The notes under the pieces are model-generated. The model searched no databases. It was not told the origin of the DNA and saw only the letters and a program-made list of their open reading frames with translations. Position numbers and translations under genes: made by a program. Positions 31,243 to 41,449 of a stretch of 64,000 nucleotides of DNA are shown one piece after another. The stretch spans positions 113,280,093 through 113,344,092 of the forward strand of contig NC_080171.1 of assembly GCF_950295315.1 (NCBI RefSeq). The letters are read 5' to 3'. Positions within the stretch are counted from its first letter, which is position 1. Every line of letters begins with the position of its first letter. The stretch comes from Erinaceus europaeus. Taxonomy: Eukaryota > Chordata > Mammalia > Eulipotyphla > Erinaceidae.

Positions 31243-32663
31243 CCATGTTCATGGGTTGGAAGAATTAACATCATCAAAATGAATATATTACCCAGAGCCA
31301 TCTACAAATTTAATGCTATCCCCATCAAGATCCCAAGCACATTTTTTAGGAGAATAGAAAAAATGCTACAAATGTTTACCTGGAACCAGAAAAGACCTAG
31401 AATTGCCAAAACAATCTTGAGAAAAAAGAACAGAACCGGAGGCATCACACTCCCAGATCTCAAACTGTATTATAGGGCCATTGTCATCAAAACTAGTTGG
31501 TACTGGGAAATGAATAGACACACTGACCAGTGGAATAGAATTGAGAGCCCAGAAATGAGGCCCCACACCTATGGATATCTAATCTTTGACAAAGGGGCCC
31601 AGACTATTACATGGGGAAAGCAGAGTCTCTTCAACAAATAGTGTTGGAAACAATGTGTTGAAACATGCAGAAGAATGAAACTGAATCACTGTATTTCACC
31701 AAATATAAAAGTAAATTCCTAGTGGATCAAGGACTTGGATGTTAGATCACAAACTATCAAATACTTAGAGGAAAATATTGGCAGAACTCTTTTCCACATA
31801 AATTTTAAAGACATTTTCAATGAAATGAATCCAATTACAAAGAAGACTAAGGCAAGTATAAACCTATGGGACTACATCAAATTAAAAAGCTTCTTCAAAG
31901 CAAAAGAAACCACTACCCAAACCAAGAGACCCCTCACAGAATGGGAGAAGATCTTTACATGCCATACATCAGATAAGAGTTTAATAACCAACATATATAA
32001 AGAGCTTGCCAGACTCAACAACAAGACAACAAATAACCCCATCCAAAAATGGGGGGAGGACTTGGACAGAATATTCACCACAGAAGAGATCCAAAAGGCT
32101 GAGAAACACATGAAAAAATGCTCCAAGTGTCTGATTGTCAGAGAAATGCAAATCAAGACAACAATGAGATACCACTTCATTCCTGTGAGAATGTCATACA
32201 TCAGAAAAGGTAACAGCAGCAAATGCTTTAGAGGTATGGGGTCAAATGAACCCTCCTGCACCGCTGGTGGGAATGTAAAGTGGTCCAACCTCTGTGGAGA
32301 ACAGTCTGGAGAACTTTCAGAAGGCTAGAAATGGACCTACCCTATGATCCTGCAATTCCTCTCCTGGGGATAGATCCTGAGGAACCCAAAACATCCATCC
32401 AAAAAGATCTGTGTACACATATGTTCTTGGCAGCACAATTTGTAATAGCCAAAACCTGGAAGCAACGCAGGTGTCCAACAACAGATGAGTCGCTGAGCAA
32501 GTTGTTGTATATATACACAATGGAATACTACTCAGCTGTAAAAAATGGTGACTTCACCATTTTCAGCCGATCTTGGATGGACCTTGAAAAAATCATGTTG
32601 AGTGAAATAAGTCAGAAACAGAAGGATGAATATGGGATGATCTCACTCTCAGGCAGAAGTTGA
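31243..32663 (+). pseudogene. ORF2: L1 B ORF2, 3' part (end of RT to C-terminus)
   Basis: It resumes at the position of A 11417 ('ccatgttcatgggttgg'), so A-equivalent 10827-11416, including the catalytic FADD/FVDD box, is absent from copy B altogether. The frame is open at 31279-31641 up to a private TAG (TGG in A), has another TAG near 31718, and is shifted by a one-base deletion near 32230, which also ruins the Cys-rich motif. The terminal frame (32280-32663) ends at the same stop as in A. Confidence 0.93.
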
Positions 32664-32904
32664 AAAACAAGATCAGAAAAGAAAACACAAGTAGAACCTG
32701 AAATGGAACTGGCGTATTGCACCAAAGTACAAGACTCTGGGGTATGTGGGTGGGGAGAATACAGGTCCATGAAGGATGATAAATGACATAATGGGGGTTG
32801 CATTGTTAAATGGGAAACTGGGGAATGTTATGCATGTACAAACTATTCTATTTACTGTTGAATGTAAAACATTAATTCCCCAATAAAGAAATAAATTTTA
32901 AAAA
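32664..32904 (+). mobile_element. L1 B 3'UTR and first A-rich stretch
   Basis: Short 3'UTR, 'gcatgtacaaactattctat', AATAAA at about 32881-32886, then only a weak A tract ('aaattttaaaaaa'). Confidence 0.9.
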
Positions 32905-33328
32905 AGTTCCAAGTCATCCCAATTAACACATACATATTAATTCAATAAATTTGCAAAGAAATTATAAAAATAAATATGCATGCAACCCTGCAATATGCAT
33001 TCAGGATTTTACACGCAGATTCATGTCAAATGGGGCATGAGGACCAGAGAGAATCAGGACATTGAAGGACAGAACAGTCCTCTCTGCATCTTTAGGCAAC
33101 ATCAACACGAAAATAAATTTGGAAGGGAGAAACAGAAGAATAAAGAGACTAGAGCCTTTAATTAACTTTGAGTGGTGGAACTGATGACTTCGGTTGATGT
33201 GGTGACAGTTCGTTCTATGAAGCAAGTCTGCTTTAGCTGGTACAGGCAGGCAGGACTGATGCACAGGGTGGATGCTGGCTGGTAGAGATTCTTTGGTTTC
33301 TGGGCCCGCTTCATCCAAATAATTTTGA
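32905..33328 (+). other. Candidate 3'-transduced non-L1 sequence
   Basis: About 424 bp between the L1 B 3' end and the final A-rich tail, inside the unit's TSD. It resembles none of the repeats in the window. A 105-codon open stretch on the minus strand (33001-33318) has no recognisable domain. It should mark the genomic locus of the source element. Confidence 0.7.
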
Positions 33329-33382
33329 AAAAAAAAAGAAAGAAAATAAATAAATAAATAATGTTTTTAAAAAAAAAGAAAA
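33329..33382 (+). repeat. Terminal A-rich tail of the L1 B unit
   Basis: A-rich with (AAAT)n units, ending directly at the right TSD copy. Confidence 0.85.
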
Positions 33383-33398
33383 AAGATTTATGGGAGAA
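33383..33398 (+). repeat. Target-site duplication of L1 B unit, right copy
   Basis: 'aagatttatgggagaa', identical to 27184-27199. Confidence 0.9.
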
Positions 33399-33624
33399 AA
33401 AAAATCACAATTTAGTCTAAACTAATACAATTTACATTATATTTTTGTCAAATGTTTATTTTTAAAAAAGAAAGGAAAAAAAAAAAAGCCCAGAATGGAG
33501 TCATACAGGCAAAAGCATAAACAGCTCTCTGATCAGCACTAGCAAGGTAATCGGGGAAGGTAAGAATGACTTCTTTCAACCCCCCTAATTAAAGAAAAAA
33601 AGAAGACTTTTTCTAATTATGAAA

Positions 33625-33680
33625 GGAGAGAGGGATAGGTGGACAGAGAAAGGGAGGGAGGGAGGGAGGGAAGGAGAAAA

Positions 33681-33711
<31 letters not shown>
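33625..33711 (+). repeat. Purine-rich (GGGA/GA)n tract
   Basis: (GGGA)n then (GA)n, with 33399-33624 before it being unremarkable A-rich sequence. Confidence 0.85.
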
Positions 33712-33835
33712 CCATCACCAAATCTTCCTTCAATTTGGTGTACCCTGGCTCAAACTTAGGTTGTGCACGTGACAAAGCAGCACCTGTCCAGCTGTATCTA
33801 AGTGAGCTCTTTTAGCAGCACTTGTATGATTTCCT
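33712..33835 (-). mobile_element. SINE-V (diverged)
   Basis: 'aaatcttccttcaatttggt', 'gtaccctggctcaaacttag' and 'cacctgtccagctgtat' resemble reversed SINE-V. Confidence 0.5.
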
Positions 33836-33870
33836 ACAAGGTCTTTCTGCTTGCTAGCTGGTCAAAACAG

Positions 33871-34120
33871 GCCCAGGCAGTCGTGCGGTAGCACAGTGAG
33901 TTAAGTGCATGAGGCGCAAAGCACAAGGACCGGTGGCTTAAGGATCCCGGTTCGAGCCCCCAGCTCCCCACCTGCAGGGGAGTCGGTGAAGCAGGTCTGC
34001 AGGTGTCTATCTTTCTCTCCCCCTCTTTGTCTTCCCCTCCTCTCTCCATTTCTCTCTGTCCTATCTAACAGTGACGACATCAATAATAATAACAACAGCT
34101 AATCACAAAGAAAAAATGAA
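33871..34120 (+). mobile_element. SINE-I (short form)
   Basis: Head 'ggtagcacagtgagttaagt', B box 'ggttcgagccccc', about 10 bp missing in the body ('gagtcggtgaag'). Confidence 0.92.
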
Positions 34121-34136
34121 ATAAAGTTCTTAGGCA

Positions 34137-34290
34137 GGGCAGGGGTAGATAGCATAATAGTCATGCAGAGACTCTCATGCCTGAGGTTCTGAAATCCCAG
34201 GTTCAGTCCTCCGCACCGCCATAAGTCAGAGCTGAGCAGTGCTCTGGTAAAAAATTTAAAAAATTAAAAATAAGATATTTGTTTAAAAAA
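34137..34290 (+). mobile_element. SINE-IV with exact 13-bp TSD
   Basis: Full copy with 'cagagctgagcagtgctctg'. 'aagttcttaggca' lies at 34124-34136 and 34291-34303. Confidence 0.95.
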
Positions 34291-34303
34291 AAGTTCTTAG
34301 GCA

Positions 34304-34663
34304 AAAATATGCATATACAAATACATATACATATACAGCCTCTCCTGCCTGTATAAATACTCTCTCAAGCAAAGAAAGGAGGAGGTATATTTGAGCACTG
34401 TTTCTGCCTCCAGTGTGCTCTGGGTGGCACGGAAATACATGAACCTTTCCTTTTTTTGCAAAAGTTCAAGCATTACAGTCCTTGCCTTTCTGCTACAATG
34501 GCTGGCCAGCTGTTGCCTGGCTTCAGTGAAATTTCAAATCATGGACTATTTAATATTACTAGCTATTAAATCTTCAAAGGTACTCTAGTTGGACTTTTTT
34601 TGTTGTTGTTGTTACTTAGCAATATAAACCAGAATAGAAAATGTGTAATTTTTTTTCTTTTCC

Positions 34664-34665
<2 letters not shown>
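34304..34665. other. Unique sequence, nothing recognised
   Basis: It contains a 65-codon open stretch (34391-34588) without a recognisable domain and a (TTG)n run near 34600. Confidence 0.45.

Positions 34666-34667
<2 letters not shown>

Positions 34668-34700
<33 letters not shown>
34668..34700 (+). repeat. (CT)n microsatellite
   Basis: Abuts the reversed tail of the next SINE-II. Confidence 0.9.
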
Positions 34701-34701
34701 T

Positions 34702-34900
34702 TAAAATATTTATTTATTTGATAGAGACAGCTAGAAATCGAGAGGGAAGGAGGTGATAGGGAGAGAGACAGAGAGACACCTGCAATACTGCTTTACCACT
34801 TGCAAAGCTTTGCCCCTGTAGGTGGGGACTGGGGGCTTGAACCTGGGTCCTTATGCATTGTAACATGTGTGATCAACCAGGTGCACCACCACCTGGCCCC
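34702..34900 (-). mobile_element. SINE-II
   Basis: Reversed: 'gatagagacagctagaaatc', 'ttgcccctgtaggtggggac', head end 'caccacctggcccc'. Confidence 0.93.
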
Positions 34901-34916
34901 ATAAAATGTGTTAATT

Positions 34917-35042
34917 TAAAAAATATTAATTTATTCCCTTCTGTTGCCCTTGTTTGTGAAACAAACCCCTTGCAGGTGGGGAGCTGGGGGCTCGAACCAG
35001 GATCCTTATGCCAGTCCACCTGCTGCGCTACCACCCGACTCA
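34917..35042 (-). mobile_element. SINE-I with a large internal deletion
   Basis: The reversed tail 'tattcccttctgttgccctt' joins directly to 'gtgaaacaaaccccttgcag' and the head. The pyrimidine tract and CAA-rich part (about 130 bp) are missing. Confidence 0.85.
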
Positions 35043-35396
35043 TGCAAATGTGTAATTTTTTATACCAACATCTTGGATAATCTAACTGAGGCGTAATTTC
35101 TTGACCCAGAGACTAGAGAAAAATCATAGGAGACTGAGAAAAGAAAGGGTAGTACAGGTGTATGGGGGGGGAGGCGGCTTGAAAGAGCTATAAATAAACA
35201 CCAGTCCAGTTAAATACTCAACAAAGCAAAGCACAGTCAAGCAACTCCATTTTTTTTTTTTTTATTTCATGAGAGGTAGTAAATTTGAAGCTATTTAGAG
35301 AAAATATCAAGGTTACCCGGTTTTCTCCTCATTATTAGAGCTTGCTGAAAGGGTAACAAAATAGATCTCCTTAAGAAATCTCTTTGGCATGACTAT
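35043..35396. other. Unique sequence, nothing recognised
   Basis: Contains a T16 run near 35255. No other feature seen. Confidence 0.45.
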
Positions 35397-36572
35397 TGCA
35401 GGTGAAGATTGGGGTCACCATTTTGGAAAAAGCTAGTAGGTCTGTTTTAGGTATATTCCAGAGGCCCATGACTTTACTAGTTTTTGCCTGAGCCTGATAG
35501 CTAATATGGAAGTGGACCCAGGTTATTGTTTGGGGAGATGCTGTCATAGTTGGAAAAAGGACTAGAAAGCTGGATCAGGGAAGAGAGTAGCTCCCAAATA
35601 TGGGGAAAGTATATAAATATTGTTAACAGTAAACCCCGCCAGTTTGATCTGGGGCCCATATTCAGCACAGGAGCCTGTGTAACCTCTGCATCCCTGTAGG
35701 TCTGAGCTCACATTCTGTGGTCATGGCTAGGAACATTCCAGGTTGCACTAATTTCAGGACTCATCTTCCTTGGATAGTAGGTAGAGTATGTTGTACAACT
35801 TCCCTTCGGAGAGTGGAACATTCCCTACCATTATTGATTCACATTGAGGGCAAGGTCCTATAGGGGCCCACAGAGGAGTCCATTATGTTGTTCCTGATGG
35901 AGATGACCAGTGACAGCAGTGAGAGGAATCTGTTAGAGGTCTAGGCCCATCATGTCTGTGTGGGAACCCCAGGACTCCCTGAATAGGGCCCCAAGTGATG
36001 GGGTGGCCTGGTTATGACTGAAGCGTCATCGTTAAAGTATGCCAGTCTCTTGCCCCTACTCAGCTTTTGTAGTCCTGACTTTGTCTGACAAAGTTATCTT
36101 TGGAGTGATTGGGGGACATGCAATAGGAGGTAGGTGAGGAGCATGCCTTTAGGTTCATGATTAGTTAACAATTTGTTCTGCATTGCATCTTAACTCTTTT
36201 TCAGCCACCAGGTTCCAGATGATACCATGATGCCAACCCGACTTCCTTGGGCAAAGGACCCCACCATGTGTCTTAGAGCCCCACCTCCCCAGATCTCTGC
36301 CCCACTAGGGAAAGAGACAGGCTGGGAGTATGGATCGACCTGCCAATGCCCATGTTCAGTGGAGAAGCAGTTACAGAAGCCAGACCTCCCACCTTCTGCA
36401 TCCCATTATGACCCTGGGTCCATACTCCCAGAGAGATAAAGAATAGGAAAGCTATCAGGGGAGGGGATTGGATATGGAGCTTTGGGCGTGGGCAATGTGT
36501 GAAAAATGTACCCCTCTTATCTTGTGGGCTTGTCAATGTTTCTATTTTATGAATAAAAAAATTTTAAAAAGA
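35397..36572 (+). mobile_element. Twin-primed L1 long 3'UTR
   Basis: 35397 to about 36142 is the proximal 3'UTR reversed. About 36143-36572 is the distal 3'UTR forward, with a terminal A-rich tail. The two pieces are adjacent in the intact order: the reversed part ends at 'ccccaatcttcacctgca' and the forward part starts at 'cctttaggttcatgatta', as in 45830-45870. This is an inversion with almost no loss of sequence. A clear TSD was not found. Confidence 0.88.
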
Positions 36573-36785
36573 GGGACGAGATGGTGGTGTACCTGGTTGA
36601 GCGCACATGTTACAGTGCTCAGGGACCCAGTTTCGAGCTCCTGGTCCCCACCTGCAGGGGGAAAGCTTTGCAAGTGGTGAAGCAGGGCTACAGGTCTCTC
36701 TCTCTCTCTGTCTCTCTCTCTCTCTCCCTTCCCTCCTGATTTCTGACTGTCTCTATACAATAAATAAAGATAATAAAAAATTTTA
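36573..36785 (+). mobile_element. SINE-II
   Basis: Head 'ggtggtgtacctggttgagc', (CT)n-expanded pyrimidine tract and 'ctatacaataaataaagata'. It sits in the A tail of the preceding L1. Confidence 0.92.
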
Positions 36786-37848
36786 GGAATATATCTTAAA
36801 AAATTTGAAAAAAGGTATCTCTGGCTAAGAATTATTTTGAGATGATTGTTTTTGAGAATCAGCAGAAACTAAAGCTCTAAAAACACAGTAGCAGTTCCTT
36901 TTTCAAAAAAGAAAATTTATATTTATAAAGAGAACCCTACTTGTAAATATCACCTTCCCCTGGAGGAGAAAGAGTAACTTTAATTTATAAGAAAGTTTTA
37001 TTAATGGAGAAGGTAGGATTTCAATCTGCATAACAACCAAACCTTATTGATCTCTTTTCTTGGTCAGCTTTCATAACTGACTTACCAACTCTCTCTGCAT
37101 GTATCTTTGTCTGTATACTTGTCCTTTATGGAGAGTTACTTAGTTTCCCTGGGTCTCTCCCATGTATTCATGAGGTTTATAGTCTAGTCAAGTGTTGCTT
37201 GTTTTTCTGTTGTCAATCTGTCTTTTACTGGCGGCAGAGGGGCTACTCAGATAAAAACTTAGAAGGGTAGAAGGAGAATGATTGTGTTTCTCCCAAATTG
37301 CCCATCATGGGTTTATATTTCTAGTCTTTATTTATCTATATTTATATTCCTACATTAGTTGCTACATTAAGGGGAGCACTTAGTTTTTCCAGGTCTAAGT
37401 TTCTGAACCACAGAAATGAAGGAAGAGGCTAGACACTCAAGTATCTGTTCTATGCATTCTACTGACTCACAATTTTCTAGTGTTTTGTTTTGTTTTTTCT
37501 TATGCGGATAACGAAGACTTCCTGAATTCGTTTTGTCCAGGGAGGGAATGATCCCTGTTGACTGCCAAGAAATTGGTGCAGGAGGAGTTGTGGGAGCCAG
37601 TGGTGGGAGCCCAGCCAGCTGAGGCATTCCAGTTGTAATGAGCAGGAGGCCATTTGTCATCAGCTGCCAGGGCAATAATACCTTAAGTTGATTGGCTTCA
37701 GACAGCTGGCTTCCCCAGGGGCTGAGGCACAGAAATCCGTATGGGATCTTTCCTCACCCACTGGAGAATCAACTATATGCTGCCCCCCTAGGCAGGACTG
37801 GTGAGAGGAGTCCTTGGGGCATGAGTTTCTTACTCTTCCTCCCCAGGG
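36786..37848. other. Unique or old-LTR-like sequence, no gene recognised
   Basis: About 1.06 kb. 37154-37276 is repeated, about 80-85% alike by eye, at 38697-38817; otherwise nothing is identified. Short open stretches (37367-37675 minus, 37692-37877 plus) have no recognisable domain. Confidence 0.4.
37154..37276 (+). repeat. Direct repeat unit 1 (possible old LTR piece)
   Basis: 'tctctcccatgtattcatga' to 'agaagggtagaaggag', with 'gtcaatctgtcttttactg' in the middle, a motif I associate with ERV1-type LTRs. Pairs with 38697-38817. Confidence 0.5.
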
Positions 37849-37865
37849 AAGACTTCTGTTTTCTA

Positions 37866-38082
37866 TTTAATTTTTAAAAAAAAAATTTATTAGTGGTTTA
37901 ATAATGATTAACAAGATTGTAGAATAACAGGGTTACAATCCCACACAATTCCCACCACCAGAGTTCTGTATCCCATCCTTTCCATTGGAAGTTTCCCTGT
38001 TCTTCCTCCTTCTGGCAGTATGGACCAAAAATCTTTATGGGCTGCAGAAAGCGGAGGTTTGGCTTCTGTAACTGCTTCTCTT
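37866..38082 (-). mobile_element. L1 long-3'UTR distal piece
   Basis: Reversed distal 200 bp with a T/A-rich end. 'aagacttctgtttt' at 37849-37862 recurs at 38596-38609, so this piece, the microsatellite and the two SINE-IIs lie within one TSD. Confidence 0.85.
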
Positions 38083-38146
38083 CTTCTCCTTCTCCTTCTC
38101 CTTCTCCTTCTCCTTCTCCTTCTTCTTCTCCTTCTCCTTCTTCTTT
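38083..38146 (+). repeat. (CTT/CTCCTT)n microsatellite
   Basis: Pyrimidine-only TTC and TCC triplets. Confidence 0.92.
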
Positions 38147-38362
38147 TTAAATTTTTTAAAATCTTTATTTATTTGCTAGACAGAGACAGTCAGAAATTGA
38201 GAGGGAAGGGGGTGGTAGAGAGGGAGAGAGACAGAGAGACACCTGCAGCCCTGCTTCACCACTTGTGAAACTTTCCCCCTGCAGGTGAGGGCCAGGGGCT
38301 CGAACCTGGGTCCTTGCACTGTAACATGTGCGCTCAATTAAGTGCGCCACCACCTGCCTCCC
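38147..38362 (-). mobile_element. SINE-II
   Basis: Reversed, complete: 'gacagagacagtcagaaatt' to head end 'ccaccacctgcctccc'. Confidence 0.93.
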
Positions 38363-38372
38363 TTTCTTTTTT

Positions 38373-38590
38373 TTTTTTAAATGATATATTTATTTATTAT
38401 TGGATAGAGACAGAGAGGAATTGAGAGGGGAGGGGGAGATAGAGAGGAAGAGAGACAGAGAGACACCTGCAGCCCTGCTTCACCACTTGTGAAGCCTTCC
38501 TCCTATAGGTGGAGAGCAGGGGCTTGAACCTGGGTCCTTGCACACTGTAATGTGTGTGCTTAACCAGTTGCACCTCCACTCTTCCCCCAT
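38373..38590 (-). mobile_element. SINE-II
   Basis: Second reversed copy in tandem, T tail to head end 'gcacctccactcttccccc'. Confidence 0.92.
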
Positions 38591-38609
38591 CCCTTAAGAC
38601 TTCTGTTTT

Positions 38610-39424
38610 TCTTTTGTAAAAGGCAAAAGATTTATGCGATCTGAAGAGAAACCAGAGTATCTGTTTTTCTTTTGTAAGATCTTCTGTTTTCCTTCATCTC
38701 TCCCATGTATCCATGAGATTTACACTTTAGTACAGGCCTGCCTAGTTTTCTGCTGTCAATCTGTCTTTTACTGAAGGAGGGGGCCTCTCAGATAAAAACT
38801 CAAAAGGGTAGAAGGAATGCCTCTGGTAGTGCAGCTCTCAGTCTGATTTGACAGCAGTCAAGCATCAATTCCTGTCAACTGGCAAGTATTTGTGAAATTC
38901 ACTCTGAAGAAGCCAGGGGCTGCCAGGACCCCAAACAGCCCTGCAGTTAACGGGGATACAGCACCCTGACGCATTTGGCTACAAGTGGCCCCAGAGAGGA
39001 CTATCTGGAACCAAAAGTACAGCTGAGAGCAACTGCTGGTTGAGACACAAGTCACAACCTGGTTGGGTCTCTGCTTCCTGTCTGTTTTCCTTCTGGTCCC
39101 AGGCAGCAGAAGCCTCTCAGGTGTCCAGTCTGACAGCTCCCAGCTTACTTTGCTCTAACAGATGCAAGCACAGCAAGGCCACACAACTACTCTGAAGCCC
39201 ATTCTTTGTCTTTGGTTGTTCAAATGTTCATGACACTCAGGTTTCATTTACTCTGGGAAAATACAAGTAACACAGAAAACTTACCATTTTGTGTTATAGT
39301 TCAGTGGCATCATTCATAATTCTGTACAACCAGGACCTATGTTCACCTCCAGAACATAAACTTAATGTCCCCCCTCGTTAGGCTTGATCTCCCCATTTAT
39401 TCAGGTTTCTTTTATTGTGAAAGA
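38610..39424. other. Unique or old-repeat sequence, no gene recognised
   Basis: 38697-38817 is the partner of the 37154-37276 repeat. About 39280-39400 ('gttcagtggcatcattcata', 'acctccagaacataaac') resembles an ancient L1-type 3' region common in mammals, at low confidence. Confidence 0.4.
38697..38817 (+). repeat. Direct repeat unit 2 (possible old LTR piece)
   Basis: Partner of 37154-37276, with 'gtcaatctgtcttttactg' and 'cagataaaaact' conserved. Confidence 0.5.
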
Positions 39425-39429
39425 AAAAT

Positions 39430-39562
39430 TGGGGGGGAAGGGTGGCACACAGGGTTGAGCACACATGTTACAATGTGCAAGAACCTGGGTTTGAGCCTCC
39501 AGTCCTCATCTGAAGGGGGAAAGCTTTGCGAGTGGTGAAGCAGCGTTGCAGGTGTCTCCCAG

Positions 39563-39597
<35 letters not shown>

Positions 39598-39664
39598 GAC
39601 CCTTCCCTCTTGATTTCTTCTGGCTGTCTCTATCCAAAAAATAAATTAAAATAATTAAAAAAAA
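39430..39664 (+). mobile_element. SINE-II
   Basis: 'gggtggcacacagggttgag', 'gcgagtggtgaagcagcgtt', an expanded (CT)n and an A-rich tail. Confidence 0.92.
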
Positions 39665-39813
39665 AAAGAAAACAGTTAAAAAAATTTTTTGGAGCCCAGT
39701 TCTTACGCATGTGGAATTTCACTGTTAAGATGAAAGAAAAAGAGAGAGAAGATGCTGAGAGTTAATTTCAGATCAATAATGTCAAAGAAAGCACCCTTAA
39801 AATTAATTAACTA

Positions 39814-40105
39814 GTTGGGAGTCAGGCCGTAGCGCAGCAGGTTAAGCGCAGGTGGCGCAAAGTACAAGGACCGGAGTAAGGATCCTGGTTCGAACCCCTG
39901 GTTCCCCACCTGCAGGGGAATCCCTTCACAGGCGGTGAAACAGGTCTGCAGGTGTCTGTCTTTCTCTCCCCCTCTCTGTCTTCCCCTCCTCTCTCCATTT
40001 CTCTCTGTCCTATCCAACAATGGAAACAATAATAATATTGACAAAAATAAAACAACAAGGGCAACAAAAGGGAATAAACAAATAAATAAAAATTTAAAAA
40101 AGTTA
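39814..40105 (+). mobile_element. SINE-I (short form)
   Basis: Good copy with head 'gtagcgcagcaggttaagcg' and an (AATA)n tail, flanked by 'aattaatta' (39801-39809 and 40113-40121). Confidence 0.94.
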
Positions 40106-40121
40106 AAAAAACAATTAATTA

Positions 40122-40243
40122 GTTAACACCAGAAAGAAAGAGAACCATATCATCACTCTGGCACATGTGCTACCGGGGATCAAACTCAAGACCTCACTCT
40201 CCAAAGCCCAGTGCTTCATCTGCTGCACTGCCTCCCAGTCTAC
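40122..40243 (-). mobile_element. SINE-III
   Basis: Reversed: 'agaaagagaaccatatcatc', 'gggatcaaactcaagacctc', head end 'gcactgcctcccagt'. The tail end is shortened. Confidence 0.85.
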
Positions 40244-40257
40244 AAAGAAAGCAATTC

Positions 40258-40650
40258 TGTGGAGCATGTGCTTGACTTGACAGCTGATAGTACACTCCCT
40301 AGACACCCCCGTTTTCACAGCAATGCATAGCTAGCATAGCGGAACACCAAGGGCGAACATCATCTTTAAAGAACAAGCCAGAGAACATCAAGGCATAGAG
40401 ATATATGGCCACCAAGATTAATCAGAAATGGACAAGCATAGGCTTAAAAGCCTGAAACCTTCCATGATGGAGCAGCTATGAGTTCTCTATATAAACACTG
40501 AGCCTCTTTGCTCTTGTGGGACTTGGTTATTCTCAACTCTCTTCGCTGCCTCTCTTGACAGCATATTCCAATAAATCTACATTTGCTTCCTTCCTACTTT
40601 GTCTTGGTGCATTCTTTCCTCCCCAAGCCACCAGCCACACTCAACAAGGA
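40258..40650 (+). mobile_element. Probable solo LTR
   Basis: A TATA box 'tatataaa' (40488-40495) is followed 75 bp later by AATAAA (40570-40575), then about 70 bp of U5-like sequence. That is a compact U3-R-U5 layout. End dinucleotides and TSD are not certain, so the borders are approximate. Confidence 0.5.
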
Positions 40651-40798
40651 AGGGCACTGAGCACTGTAGCTTTTTCCAGCTGATCTGTCATCTTCCCTGT
40701 GGGGCCAGGGTTTGTATCCGGGCCATGCACATGGGAAGGCACATCTCTCTGCCTTGAATAACATTTCATTCAACAATGATTCCTTAGTATGCATATTC

Positions 40799-40868
40799 TC
40801 TCCCTCCCTCTCTCCCTCCCTCCCTCCCTCCCTCCTTCCTTCCTTCCTTCCTTCCTTCCTTCCTTTAT
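40799..40868 (+). repeat. (CCCT)n/(CCTT)n microsatellite
   Basis: About seven CCCT units grade into eight CCTT units. Confidence 0.95.
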
Positions 40869-41158
40869 TTCTGTCACCAGATTATTGCTGGGCCTCAGTG
40901 CCCATGCTACGAATCCACTACTGCTCCTGGCAGCCATCTTTTCCATTTTCTGTTGGGTATGACAGAGAGAAATTGAGAGGAGAGGGGAGGGGAAGCTAGA
41001 GAAGGAGAGAGAGAGTTAGATACCTGCAGACTTGCTTCATCTTTTGTGAAGCTTCTCCCCCTGCAAGTGGGGACCCAGGGGCTTGAACTGGCATCCTTGC
41101 ACAGGTCCTTGTGCTTTGTACTATGTGCCCTTAAGCCTTTGAGCCACTACCTGGCCGT
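40869..41158 (-). mobile_element. SINE-I variant (long-form 3' module)
   Basis: Reversed: 'gattattgctgggcctcagt', 'tacgaatccactactgctcc', then body and head end 'cactacctggccgtc'. The CAA-rich part is deleted. Confidence 0.88.
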
Positions 41159-41449
41159 CATGTGCATGTTTTCTTCACATCTGTCCAGATTTTCTATGGA
41201 CTCCATTTTCATCTCGCATCCTTCAACTATGCACTTTAAGTTTCACAGGTGCATCTAGATTGTTCCGTTCTGTGTGGGTGTCGGTGTGGGTGTGTGCACC
41301 TTGTGATTTAACGGTGTGTCCTGTGCAGAGCTGGGTTCCAGCCTTGACCCTAAACTGCCAGGGATACTTAACTTCAAGTATCTGTTTCATCTCAACTGCC
41401 TTCAGCCCAAAATAATCCTCATGCCAAAGTGATAGATTTGGGAATGGGA

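Larger units (their letters stand above)
27200..33382 (+). mobile_element. L1 copy B composite unit with both 5' and 3' extra sequence
   Basis: A single 16-bp TSD pair encloses, in order: a short L1 3'-end fragment (27200-27392), a full-length L1 beginning with a CpG-containing 5' end (from about 27396), ORF1, ORF2 interrupted by an inverted L1 block (about 29996-31242), the L1 3' end (to about 32897), about 0.42 kb of non-L1 sequence (32905-33328) and an A-rich tail. The simplest reading is one retroposition of a transcript that started upstream of the L1 and ran past its own polyadenylation site. The inverted block must be older than, part of, or later than that event (see findings). Confidence 0.85.

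Noticed and set aside
33001..33318. 105-codon minus-strand frame in the segment downstream of L1 B
   Set aside because: No recognisable domain and no start or splice context. Kept only as part of the transduced segment.
7260..33382. L1 A and L1 B as a segmental duplication of one locus
   Set aside because: TSDs, flanks and 5' ends differ, which points to separate insertions of one lineage.
38083..38146. Regular repeats that might suggest a CRISPR-like array
   Set aside because: Simple CTT/CTCCTT microsatellite without spacers, in a mammalian context.
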